A DNA stretch of 64,000 bases from Amycolatopsis vastitatis (GTDB taxonomy: Bacteria > Actinomycetota > Actinomycetes > Mycobacteriales > Pseudonocardiaceae): positions 1-64,000 of the forward strand of contig NZ_NMUL01000065.1 of NCBI RefSeq assembly GCF_002234595.1. The letters are read 5' to 3'. Below, one piece after another: positions 41,137-48,419 of this stretch. Numbering within the stretch: the first letter of the stretch is position 1; each line of letters opens with the position of its first letter. The notes under the pieces were generated by a model. The model saw nothing but the letters and a program-made list of their open reading frames with translations. It did not search any database and was not told the origin of the DNA. The position numbers and the translations under genes are program-made.

Positions 41137-41894
41137 ACGTACGCGAGGCAGCGGCTTCCCTGCTGGGGACGGTTTCGGAACGGGCCCCGCTCTCTGCCGG
41201 CTGGCCGGACCTGGACGTCGAGACGGCGTACGCGATCCAGGACGAGGCCCTGCGGCTGCGGCGGGCCCGCGGCGAGACGCTCGTCGGGCTGAAGCTCGGC
41301 CTGACGTCGCGGGCCAAGCAGCAGCGGATGGGCATCGACTCGCCGCTGCTGGCCTGGCTCACCGACGCGATGGTGCTGCCGGCGGGCGCGCCGGTGCCGC
41401 ACGACGCGCTGATCCACCCGCGAGCCGAGCCGGAGCTGGTGTTCGTGCTGGGTAGTCCGCTGGCGGGCCCCGGCGTCACCGCGGCGACGGCACTGGCCGC
41501 CGTCGACCGCGTGTACGGCGGCATCGAGGTCATCGACAGCCGGTACGCCGACTACCGCTTCACGCTCCCGGACGCCGTCGCGGACAACGGCTCGTCGGCG
41601 TACTTCAGCGTCGGCCCGGTGGGCCTGCCGCCTGCCTCCCTGGACCTGTCGCTGGAAGCGGCCCTGCTGGAAGTCGACGGCCAGATCGTCGACACGGCCA
41701 CGGGAGCGGCGGTCCAGGGCCACCCGGCGGAGGCCCTGGCCTTGGCCGCGAACGCGCTGGGCGCGCGAGGCCTGGCCCTGGAACCGGGCTGGCTGGTCCT
41801 GACCGGCGGCATGACGGACGCGGTCCCGCTCCGCCGAGGCTCCCGCGTCGCGGCCCACTTCTCCCACCTGGGCTCCATCACCCTCTCCACCTGA
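41133..41894 (+). CDS. 4-oxalocrotonate (2-oxo-3-hexenedioate) decarboxylase-like enzyme (XylI family)
   Basis: 253 residues from ATG 41133. It is a paralogue of the preceding hydratase: GLKLGLTSRAKQQRMGIDSP, HPRAEPELVFVLGSPLAGPGV and IEVIDSRYADYRF correspond position by position. In known pathways the two enzymes form a complex that passes the unstable dienol directly, so the gene coupling makes sense. Which of the two is hydratase and which decarboxylase is judged only from overall similarity. Confidence 0.8.
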   Translation: MNVREAAASLLGTVSERAPLSAGWPDLDVETAYAIQDEALRLRRARGETLVGLKLGLTSRAKQQRMGIDSPLLAWLTDAMVLPAGAPVPHDALIHPRAEPELVFVLGSPLAGPGVTAATALAAVDRVYGGIEVIDSRYADYRFTLPDAVADNGSSAYFSVGPVGLPPASLDLSLEAALLEVDGQIVDTATGAAVQGHPAEALALAANALGARGLALEPGWLVLTGGMTDAVPLRRGSRVAAHFSHLGSITLST

Positions 41895-41898
41895 CCGT

Positions 41899-42060
41899 GT
41901 CGCCCCTCCAATCACACGTGATGCCCCTCCAATCACGCGAGATCCGGTTCCGATCACGCGAAGGACGTGTACCGGACCGGCGAGTTCGCGTACCTGGAGA
42001 GTCGGTTCGCGTACCTGGAGGGTCGGCCGGTGAGCCGACCCTCCAGGTACGCGAACCGAC
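41899..42060. repeat. Compound intergenic repeat with a 27-bp perfect hairpin
   Basis: Two copies of GCCCCTCCAATCAC (starting near 41901 and 41922) are followed by two copies of GTTCGCGTACCTGGAG (41984-41999 and 42005-42020). The second lies in a hairpin with arms 42001-42027 and 42034-42060, perfectly paired with a 6-base loop. The first copy could compete for the same right arm. It separates the convergent decarboxylase and hydrolase genes and should terminate both. Confidence 0.75.
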
Positions 42061-42072
42061 CGTCCGGGTACG

Positions 42073-42948
42073 TCAGTTCGCCGCTTCGGCGCGGGCGGTG
42101 ATCCGCGTGATGCCCCGGATCACCCGCGGCCACACCGCGCGCGGCAGGTCGTGGCCCATGCCGGGGACGACGTCGAGGTCCGCGCCGGGGATCGCGCGCG
42201 CCGTGGCGCGTCCGCCCGAGACGTGCACCAGCGGGTCGCGGGCGCCGTGGACCACCAGGGCCGGCACCCGCACCTTCCGCAGCCGCGGCGCGCGGTCGTG
42301 CTCGGCCATGATCGCGGCGAGCTGGCGGAGGGTGCCGCCCGGGTGCACGCCGCGGTCGTACGTGCGCTCGGCCCGGTCCCGCATCCGTCGCTCGTCGAAC
42401 GGGTAGCCGGGCGAGCCGATCAGCCGGAACGTGCGGACGAGCATCTCGACGTAGTCCGCGCGGGTGCGCGGCGGCGTGGCGAACAGCATCGACATCGCCC
42501 GCGGGCTCGGCCGTCCGACCAGCCTGCCGCCGGTGCTCGACATGATCGACGTCAGCGACCGCACCCGCTCCGGGTGCCGGAAAGCCAGCGTCTGCGCGAT
42601 CATCCCGCCCATCGACGCCCCGGCCACGTGCGCGGCGGGGACGCCCAGCGCGTCCAGCAGCCCGGCGGCATCGTCGGCCATGTCCGCCAGCGAGTACGGC
42701 GCGCTGCGCAGCAGGTACGCCTGCGCGAGGTTCGCCCGGCCGCGCATCCGGCTCGACCGCCCGGCGTCCCGGTTGTCGAACCGGATCACCCGGAACCCCT
42801 GCGCGGCCAGGCTTTCGCAGAACTCCTCGTCCCACCAGATCATCGGCGCGCCGAGGCCCATCACGAGCAGCAACGGCCGCCCGTCCGCGGCGCCGAAGAT
42901 TTCGTGACACAGCTCGATGCCGTTGACCCGTACGACGCGTTCCGCCAT
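42073..42948 (-). CDS. Alpha/beta-hydrolase (RdmC/DnrP esterase-like)
   Basis: 291 residues from ATG 42948. The nucleophile elbow is GASMGGMIAQTLA (serine about residue 110), the acid is in VHGARDPLVHV, and the histidine is in VPGMGHDLPRAVW. The oxyanion start LLLVMGLGAPMIWWDEEF and GFRVIRFDNRDAGRSS resemble the aclacinomycin methylesterase/lipase group. It lies 12 bases after the ABC-transporter gene on the same strand and is probably co-expressed. The substrate is unknown. Confidence 0.85.
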   Translation of the reverse strand: MAERVVRVNGIELCHEIFGAADGRPLLLVMGLGAPMIWWDEEFCESLAAQGFRVIRFDNRDAGRSSRMRGRANLAQAYLLRSAPYSLADMADDAAGLLDALGVPAAHVAGASMGGMIAQTLAFRHPERVRSLTSIMSSTGGRLVGRPSPRAMSMLFATPPRTRADYVEMLVRTFRLIGSPGYPFDERRMRDRAERTYDRGVHPGGTLRQLAAIMAEHDRAPRLRKVRVPALVVHGARDPLVHVSGGRATARAIPGADLDVVPGMGHDLPRAVWPRVIRGITRITARAEAAN

Positions 42949-42960
42949 CGTCCCAGGACA

Positions 42961-44910
42961 TCACGGCGGTTCCCGGTCCGCCACTTCGGCCGGCTCGTTC
43001 CGGTAGGCGCGGGCCTGGATCTCGTACAGCTCGTGGTAGACCCCGCCCACGCGGATCAGCTCGTCGTGGGTGCCCTCCTCGATCAGCCTCCCCTTCTCCA
43101 GGACCAGGATCCGGTCCGCCGACCGGATGTTGGCCAGCCGGTGCGTCACCAGCACGGTCGTGCGGCGGCCGCGGCCCGACGTGCTCGCGTGCTGGAGCCC
43201 GGCGAACACCCGGGCTTCGGCGCGGGCGTCGAGCGCCGCCGTCGGTTCGTCGGCCACCAGGACCGAGGCGTCGCGGTAGATCCCGCGGGCGATGCCCATG
43301 CGCTGCCACTGCCCGCCGGACAGGTCGTGGCCCTCGTCGAACTTCTTCGACAGAACCGTGTTCTCCCTGGCGGGCAGGGAGGCGATCACCTCGTCCGCGC
43401 CGGAGTAGTCGACCGCTTCGCGCCACGCCCGCTGATCCGGATCCGGCCGGCCGAGGCGCCCCACCGTGATGTTGTTCGCCGCCGTCATCGGCCACTCCGC
43501 GGGTTCCTGCGCGATCACCGCGATGTTCGCGTGCACCGACGCCGGGTCGGCCCGCGCGAGGTCGACGTCGTCCCAGCGGACCGTGCCCTCGTCCGGTGGG
43601 TAGAGCCCGGTGAGCAGCTTGCCGAGGGTGGTCTTGCCCGAGCCGTTCTCGCCGACGAGCGCCACGACTTCGCCGCGCCGGATCGTCAGCGAGACGTCCC
43701 GCAGGGCCGGGTTTTCCTGGCCCGGATAGCTGAACGTGACACCCTCCAGCCGGATTTCGGCGGGATTGGCGGGCGCGGTCACGGTCGTGGGCGGTGGTCG
43801 CAGCTTGATCGACTCCACGAGCAGCTGGTTGTAGAACCCGATGTAGAACGAGTCCTCGTACAGCGAGTTGACCGCGTGCATGGTGTTGGACAGCGCTGTC
43901 GACGCCGTGCGCATCGCCAGGACCGCCGTGCCGGCCAGCGCCAGCTCCATCGCGCCGGTGTAGAGCAGCCAGCCGAGCACCAGGTACGCGACGGCCGTGC
44001 CGAAGCCGGCCGCCGCCCGCCCGGTGGTGCGGACCAGGTTGCTGCGGTGCGCCAGCCGGACCTCCTCCCGGGTGAGGCTGCGGGAGATGCGCCGGTACTC
44101 GCCGAGCAACGGTTCCTGCAGCGTCAGGGCATGCCGTTCGAGGGCCATCGAGCGCCAGGTCGCGACCTCCTCGACGACCGACTTGCGGATGTTGCGCCCG
44201 ACGGTGTCGACGAAGTGCCGGTAGTTCAGCTTCGCCACGCGCGCGGCGGCCCAGCCGTCGGCCGCCGCGGCGAGCAGCAGGACCGGCGCGAGCCACGGGT
44301 TGAGCAGCCCGGCCGTGATCATCGCCGCCGTGAGCGAGATCGCCGACGACGTCAGGTCCGCCACCCGGCGCAGGCTGGTCTCGATGGCCCGCACGCCGAA
44401 CCGCGCGCCTTGGCGGGCGAGCTCCCGGAAGTCCGCGTCCTCGAACGCGATCAGCCCGACGCGCACGACCGCCGACGTCACCGCGTCGTCCGCCGCCGCC
44501 GTGACACGCGGCCGCAGCGCGCCTTCGACAGCGGCGACGGCCGCGTCGAGCACCGCCCGCGCGGCGTACGACCCGGTGACGACCGCGATCGCCGGCAGCG
44601 ACTGCAGCACCCGGTCCGGGGTCGGGCCCTGTTCGAGCAGCGCGGTGAAGACGTTCGCGGTGGCGAGCAGCCCGAACGCCGTCACGCAGCCCGAGACGAC
44701 GTGCACGACGGCGGCCAGCAGGGTCAGCCGCCGCGACGTGCGCCACGCGAGCCGCAGCACGACCGAGATGGCGGACGGCAGCGCGCGCACGGCCTGCCCG
44801 AAGCCGGCCGCGGCGACGCGTTCGTCGACGCGGGCCCACTCGGGCATCTTCACGTTTTCGACCCCGATCAGCGGGGGCGGGTCCGTGGTGGTTTCGGCGG
44901 ATCCGGTCAC
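42961..44910 (-). CDS. ABC exporter half-transporter (fused permease and ATPase)
   Basis: 649 residues from GTG 44910; ATG 44847 is the alternative and would remove 21 residues. Six membrane segments lie in about residues 45-350, then the ATPase with Walker A GENGSGKTT, signature LSGGQWQRMGIARG, Walker B VLVADEPTAALD and the H-loop VTHRL. It has the type-IV exporter layout but only one half is encoded, so it forms a homodimer or pairs with a distant gene. It shares its strand with the hydrolase at 12 bases. The upstream 280 bases include an AT-rich inverted repeat. Efflux of a hydrophobic compound is likely. Confidence 0.88.
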   Translation of the reverse strand: MTGSAETTTDPPPLIGVENVKMPEWARVDERVAAAGFGQAVRALPSAISVVLRLAWRTSRRLTLLAAVVHVVSGCVTAFGLLATANVFTALLEQGPTPDRVLQSLPAIAVVTGSYAARAVLDAAVAAVEGALRPRVTAAADDAVTSAVVRVGLIAFEDADFRELARQGARFGVRAIETSLRRVADLTSSAISLTAAMITAGLLNPWLAPVLLLAAAADGWAAARVAKLNYRHFVDTVGRNIRKSVVEEVATWRSMALERHALTLQEPLLGEYRRISRSLTREEVRLAHRSNLVRTTGRAAAGFGTAVAYLVLGWLLYTGAMELALAGTAVLAMRTASTALSNTMHAVNSLYEDSFYIGFYNQLLVESIKLRPPPTTVTAPANPAEIRLEGVTFSYPGQENPALRDVSLTIRRGEVVALVGENGSGKTTLGKLLTGLYPPDEGTVRWDDVDLARADPASVHANIAVIAQEPAEWPMTAANNITVGRLGRPDPDQRAWREAVDYSGADEVIASLPARENTVLSKKFDEGHDLSGGQWQRMGIARGIYRDASVLVADEPTAALDARAEARVFAGLQHASTSGRGRRTTVLVTHRLANIRSADRILVLEKGRLIEEGTHDELIRVGGVYHELYEIQARAYRNEPAEVADREPP

Positions 44911-45192
44911 CTCTTCATCTGTACTCCGGGGGTCCGACAGTTTGGTGCGGCAGTTTTGAGGTCGCGGCTGGGCCGTTCGGGTGAAAGTAATCGATTTCCC
45001 TGGGCCTCCGGCGGCAGCGGGGACACACTCGTTGCAGAGCCGGAAACAAGGCAACAGCGAATAATCAATAATTGTTTTCCGGTACGCCCATCGGGCGATC
45101 GCCTGGAGTGGCAGGTCCGCTGATGTGGTTGGCAGGGACCGGAAACGGGTGACGTCCTCGTGCAAAGGGGGGAGGGGCGTCGCCCGTTTCCT
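44911..45192. other. AT-richer intergenic stretch with inverted repeat
   Basis: 282 bases without a gene. CCGGAAACAA (45040-45049) pairs with TTGTTTTCCGG (45072-45082, one bulge) across a strikingly AT-rich loop AATAATCAATAA. In this high-GC genome such a patch is a candidate binding site for a nucleoid protein or for a regulator of the ABC transporter gene. Confidence 0.4.
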
Positions 45193-45660
45193 CTACCCGG
45201 TTTTCCGGGTGTACCGCGCGCGCAGGAATGGGCTGAAATCGCGGTCGTCGCCCAGTTTGACGTCGATTTCGTGGGTCAAGGCGTCGCCGTCCGGCGTGAG
45301 CCGGTGCCGGGCCACGCCGCGGGCGGTCTGTTTCTCCAGGGTCAGCGTCGCGCCGGACCAAGTGCCGCGCGCGGGCGACTCGGGCGGGAAGCCGTAGCTG
45401 TCGAAGCCGTACCAGAGTGTTTCGCCGGTGCGCGGATCGGCGGTGAAGACGTTGTGGCCCAGGAACTCCGATCCGTCCGCGCGGCGCTGGCGGTACTGCT
45501 GGATCAGGGCGAAACCGTTGAGCGCCAGGCGGTATTCGCAGTCGGCGTGCGCGGTCGAAGCCGGTGCCCACGGCGAGGCCGCGAGTTCTTCGGTGCCGGT
45601 CCAGTCGCCGACGAAGGTTTTGAGGGCGTCGTGCGCGGGGCCGAGGCTGGGCATGTCCAT
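45193..45660 (-). CDS. DUF1579 family protein under MarR control
   Basis: 155 residues from ATG 45660 (GGAG 6 bases upstream). A lipocalin-like DUF1579 barrel is visible: LKTFVGDWTGTEELAASPW, ADCEYRLALNGFALIQQYRQRRADGSEFLGHNVFTADPRTGETLWYGFDSYGFPP. The family is of unknown function; the barrel suggests small-ligand binding. It is divergent from a MarR gene across a 49-base gap with a palindromic operator, so MarR most likely represses it until a ligand appears. Confidence 0.8.
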   Translation of the reverse strand: MDMPSLGPAHDALKTFVGDWTGTEELAASPWAPASTAHADCEYRLALNGFALIQQYRQRRADGSEFLGHNVFTADPRTGETLWYGFDSYGFPPESPARGTWSGATLTLEKQTARGVARHRLTPDGDALTHEIDVKLGDDRDFSPFLRARYTRKTG

Positions 45661-45674
45661 GGTCGTCTCCGTTT

Positions 45675-45690
45675 CGACAGGTGCCTGTCG
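45675..45690. promoter_or_regulatory. MarR operator in DUF1579/marR divergent promoter
   Basis: CGACAGG (45675-45681) and CCTGTCG (45684-45690) are perfect arms with a 2-base spacer, centred in the 49-base gap between divergent genes. This is the size and position expected for a MarR dimer that controls both genes. Confidence 0.65.
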
Positions 45691-45709
45691 ATGTGCGAGA
45701 CTAGCACGC

Positions 45710-46147
45710 ATGCGGTCCCCTCGAGCCGAGACGTTCACCCGCGTGATCGACGCGGTCTTCGCCTGCAACGGAGGCTTCCTCGCGGCGGGCGACGCGCTCA
45801 CGCGGCCACTCGGGCTGACGGCGGCGCAGTGGCAGGTGCTCGGCTTCCTCGAGGACGGCCCGGCAACCGCGGCGGAAGTGGCGCGGCGGCGGGGATTGCG
45901 CAGGCAGAGCGTGCAGGAGACGGTGAACCGCTTGCTGCGCAACGAAATGCTCGACCGGCTGCCGAACCCGGCCGACGCACGGGCCCCGTTGCTGTCGTTG
46001 ACACGAGGGGCGCGCACGGCGATGCGGGAGTTGGGCGCGGCGCAGGTCGAGTGGGCGGAGGAGGTGGCGGCGGAGGTGTCGCGGGAGGATTTGGAGACGA
46101 CACTGCGCACGCTGCGGCGGCTGCGGGAAGTCTCGACGCGGGGGTGA
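45710..46147 (+). CDS. MarR-family transcriptional regulator
   Basis: 145 residues from ATG 45710. The winged helix covers about residues 28-95 (LTAAQWQVLGFLEDGPATAAEVARRRGLRRQSVQETVNRLLRNEMLDRLPNPADARAPLLSLT) with dimerisation helices at both ends. Divergent from the DUF1579 gene, with a palindromic site between them. It probably represses both genes and releases DNA when a small aromatic or oxidant ligand binds. Confidence 0.9.
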   Translation: MRSPRAETFTRVIDAVFACNGGFLAAGDALTRPLGLTAAQWQVLGFLEDGPATAAEVARRRGLRRQSVQETVNRLLRNEMLDRLPNPADARAPLLSLTRGARTAMRELGAAQVEWAEEVAAEVSREDLETTLRTLRRLREVSTRG

Positions 46148-46192
46148 CCCCGGCGACGATGAAGGGCCGGCCGGTTGAAGCCGAGGCGTGGA

Positions 46193-46648
46193 TTACCCGG
46201 TCGCGCCCGGGCCGGCCAGTAGTTCGACGTCTTCCGCGTGCATCGGGTTGCCGCAGTGGGTGCAGCGCAGGTCGACCGTGGTGATTTCGCCGCAGGCGTG
46301 GTGGCGGTACAGCACCGGAGGGCCCGCCTTGCCCGCCAGCCACTTGTCGCCCCAGCGGGTCATCACCATCAGCATGTCCACCAGCTCGGTGCCCTTCTCC
46401 GTCAGGACGTACTCGTAGCGCGGCCGCCGGTCGTACGGGCGGCGCTCGACGATCTCCTCGTCGACCAAGTGGTTGAGCCGCTCGGTGAGCACCTTGCGCG
46501 AGATGCCGAGGTCCGCCTGGAGCTGCTCGAACCGGCTGAACCCGACCCAGAGGTCCCGGAGGATGAGCGGCGACCACGGTTCCCCGATGACGTCGAGGGT
46601 GCGCGCGATCGAGCACGCGGCCAGGTCGCTGAAGTTCGTGCGCTGCAT
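46193..46648 (-). CDS. HxlR-family regulator with C-terminal zinc-ribbon-like tail
   Basis: 151 residues from ATG 46648; TAACCT lies 6 bases upstream, so the mRNA is probably leaderless. The HxlR winged helix fills about residues 8-105 (DLAACSIARTLDVIGEPWSPLILRDLWVGFSRFEQLQADLGISRKVLTERLNHLV). The extra tail HHACGEITTVDLRCTHCGNPMH has three cysteines and flanking histidines and may bind metal, so the protein could sense redox or zinc. It is divergent from a reductase-like gene, with two similar operator sites between them. Confidence 0.88.
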   Translation of the reverse strand: MQRTNFSDLAACSIARTLDVIGEPWSPLILRDLWVGFSRFEQLQADLGISRKVLTERLNHLVDEEIVERRPYDRRPRYEYVLTEKGTELVDMLMVMTRWGDKWLAGKAGPPVLYRHHACGEITTVDLRCTHCGNPMHAEDVELLAGPGATG

Positions 46649-46667
46649 GGGACCAGGTTAGCATCGT

Positions 46668-46722
46668 GGGTTCCCTTAAGGAACTCAGAGTGCTACGGTT
46701 CTGGAGTCTCCTGAAGGGACTC
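46668..46722. promoter_or_regulatory. Two HxlR operator sites in a divergent promoter
   Basis: Site 1 (46668-46686) is built on CCTTAAGG; site 2 (46704-46722) is GAGTC-N9-GACTC with CTGAAGGGA inside. On aligned strands both carry GAGT then CT(T/G)AAGGGA. A candidate -10 TACGGT (46693-46698) for the rightward gene lies between them. Site 1 would cover its -35 and site 2 its start point. Confidence 0.5.
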
Positions 46723-46738
46723 GGAAGGGAATGTCGCG

Positions 46739-47326
46739 ATGAGCAAGGTCTTCAGCGCCCACGCCGTGTCGGTCGACGGGTACATCGCCGGCCGCGGCGC
46801 CCGCCCCGGGCAGGGGCTCGGCGACGGTGGGATGCTCTTCGACTGGTACTCCGACGGAGACACCCAGAGCCGGGTGTTCGACTTCTTCAAGCTCAGCGCA
46901 CCGAGCGCCCGCGTCTTCGACACCCTCGCCGGGCGGGTGGGCGCGATCGTGGCGGGACGCAACACCTACGAGGACTCCGAGCACTTCGGAGGCGGCAGCC
47001 CGCACCCGGACGCCCCGCTCTTCCTCGTCAGCCACCGGCCGGCGCCGGAGCTGACCGAGCGGCAGACCCTTCTCGGCAACGTCGAGGACGCGATCGCGGC
47101 GGCCCGGGAGGCCGCGGGCGGCAAGGACGTCGGCCTCATGGGCGGCGGCGTCCTGGCCGCGGCGCTGCGGGCGGGCCTCGTCGACGAAATCGTCCTCCAC
47201 CAGGTGCCGGTGCTGCTCGGCGGTGGCCGGTCCTTCTTCCAGGAACTGCCTGAACACGTGCGGCTCCGGCTCGTCGAGGCCGTTGCCGCCCCCGGCGTCA
47301 CCCACCTCCACTACGCCGTCGCCTGA
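46739..47326 (+). CDS. Dihydrofolate-reductase/RibD C-terminal-like reductase
   Basis: 195 residues from ATG 46739 (GGAAGG 10 bases upstream). The start KVFSAHAVSVDGYIAGRGARPG, the middle GAIVAGRNTYEDSEHFGGG, the nucleotide site DVGLMGGGVLAAALRAGLVDEIVLHQVPVLLGGG and the end VTHLHYAVA are typical of the YwjB/RibD-C family. It probably uses NADPH. It lies downstream of HxlR operator sites and is followed within 28 bases by a flavin-oxidoreductase-like gene, suggesting an HxlR-controlled redox pair. Confidence 0.85.
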   Translation: MSKVFSAHAVSVDGYIAGRGARPGQGLGDGGMLFDWYSDGDTQSRVFDFFKLSAPSARVFDTLAGRVGAIVAGRNTYEDSEHFGGGSPHPDAPLFLVSHRPAPELTERQTLLGNVEDAIAAAREAAGGKDVGLMGGGVLAAALRAGLVDEIVLHQVPVLLGGGRSFFQELPEHVRLRLVEAVAAPGVTHLHYAVA

Positions 47327-47354
47327 AACCACCCCCACCAAGGAGATGACCACC

Positions 47355-47738
47355 ATGCTCGACGCCGACGTCCGCCGCATCCTCGCCACCACCGTGATCG
47401 GCCACCTCGCCACCGTCCTGCCCGACGGCGCTCCCCACGCCGTGCCGGTCTGGGTCGATCCGGAAGGCGACCGCATCGCCATCCTCACCGGCCCCGACTC
47501 GCGCAAGGCCCGCAACCTGCGCCGCGACCCGCGCGTCGCGCTCTCCCTGACCCCGGTGGACAACCCGTTCGAGCCGGTGATCATCCGCGGCCGGGTCGTC
47601 GAGTGGATCGACGGCGACGCCGGCTGGGAGATCGTCGACCGGATCGCCACCAAGTACATCGGCGGGCCCTATTCGCGCGAGCAGCAGCGGGTCGTCGCGC
47701 TCATCGAACCCGAACGGCAGAGCGTGGGCATGCGCTGA
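47355..47738 (+). CDS. PPOX-class F420/FMN-dependent oxidoreductase
   Basis: 127 residues from ATG 47355, 9 bases after AAGGAG. A split-barrel flavin/deazaflavin-binding fold is visible: VIGHLATVLPDGAPHAVPVWVDPEGDRIAILTGPDSRKARNLRRDPRVALSLTP. In actinobacteria this small class commonly uses cofactor F420. The substrate is unknown. It is co-transcribed with the preceding reductase and convergent with a TetR gene whose stop lies 5 bases away. Confidence 0.85.
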   Translation: MLDADVRRILATTVIGHLATVLPDGAPHAVPVWVDPEGDRIAILTGPDSRKARNLRRDPRVALSLTPVDNPFEPVIIRGRVVEWIDGDAGWEIVDRIATKYIGGPYSREQQRVVALIEPERQSVGMR

Positions 47739-47742
47739 CGCC

Positions 47743-48324
47743 TCAGTCCGGCTTGATCCCCAGCAGGGTCAGGAAGGTGCGGAACCCGGCGGGCATGTCG
47801 ACCTCCGCCGGGTCGAGGAGCCACTGCAGCTGCAGGCCGTCGAGGACGGCGATCGCGATCGGGGCCAGCTGTTCCGGCGTGGTGCCCGGCGGCAGCTCGT
47901 CCCGGTGGCGTTCGAGCATCTCGGTCATGCCCGCCCGGACCCGGGTGTAGCGGTCGTGGAAGTACTTCCGCGCCGGGTGGTCCTCCGTGACGCTGTCCGC
48001 CGAAAGCACCGTGTACGTCTGGACGATCCCCGGACGGGTCGCGTTGTAGTCGACGAGGTCGGCCAGCTGGTTCACCGTCATCGCCGACTCCTCGCCCGGC
48101 GGGGCGTGGCCGAAGTGCAGCAGGTCCCATTCGTCCCGGGTCTCCAGCACCGCCGTCAGCAGGTCTTCCTTGGTCGGGAAGTAGTGCATCAACCCCTGCT
48201 GCGTCAGCCCAACGCGGTCGGCCACGGCCGCCAGCGACGTGCCGCGGTAGCCGCGTTCGGCGATCACCTCGAACGCCGCACGCACGATGCTCGCCCGTCG
48301 GTCGGTGCCCCTGGCCCGGCTCAT
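47743..48324 (-). CDS. TetR-family transcriptional regulator
   Basis: 193 residues from ATG 48324; TAGGCT lies 7 bases upstream, so the mRNA is probably leaderless. The N-terminal helix-turn-helix (about residues 8-55: RRASIVRAAFEVIAERGYRGTSLAAVADRVGLTQQGLMHYFPTKEDLL) is followed by an all-helical ligand domain. It is divergent from the GH3 glucosidase gene across 95 bases. An imperfect palindrome around AACGTT at 48358-48371 may be its operator. Control of sugar release is plausible but not shown. Confidence 0.9.
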   Translation of the reverse strand: MSRARGTDRRASIVRAAFEVIAERGYRGTSLAAVADRVGLTQQGLMHYFPTKEDLLTAVLETRDEWDLLHFGHAPPGEESAMTVNQLADLVDYNATRPGIVQTYTVLSADSVTEDHPARKYFHDRYTRVRAGMTEMLERHRDELPPGTTPEQLAPIAIAVLDGLQLQWLLDPAEVDMPAGFRTFLTLLGIKPD

Positions 48325-48419
48325 GATCCCGAGCCTACGGGAGAAGTCGTCACGGAACCATAACGTTCACTACCCATCGCCAGGTAGGGTGACGGCAGGA
48401 CCGATTGCGGAGGATGCGC

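Noticed and set aside
41899..42060. Small CRISPR-like array from the repeated arms
   Set aside because: The repeats are two partial copies inside a hairpin, spacing is irregular and no cas genes are near.
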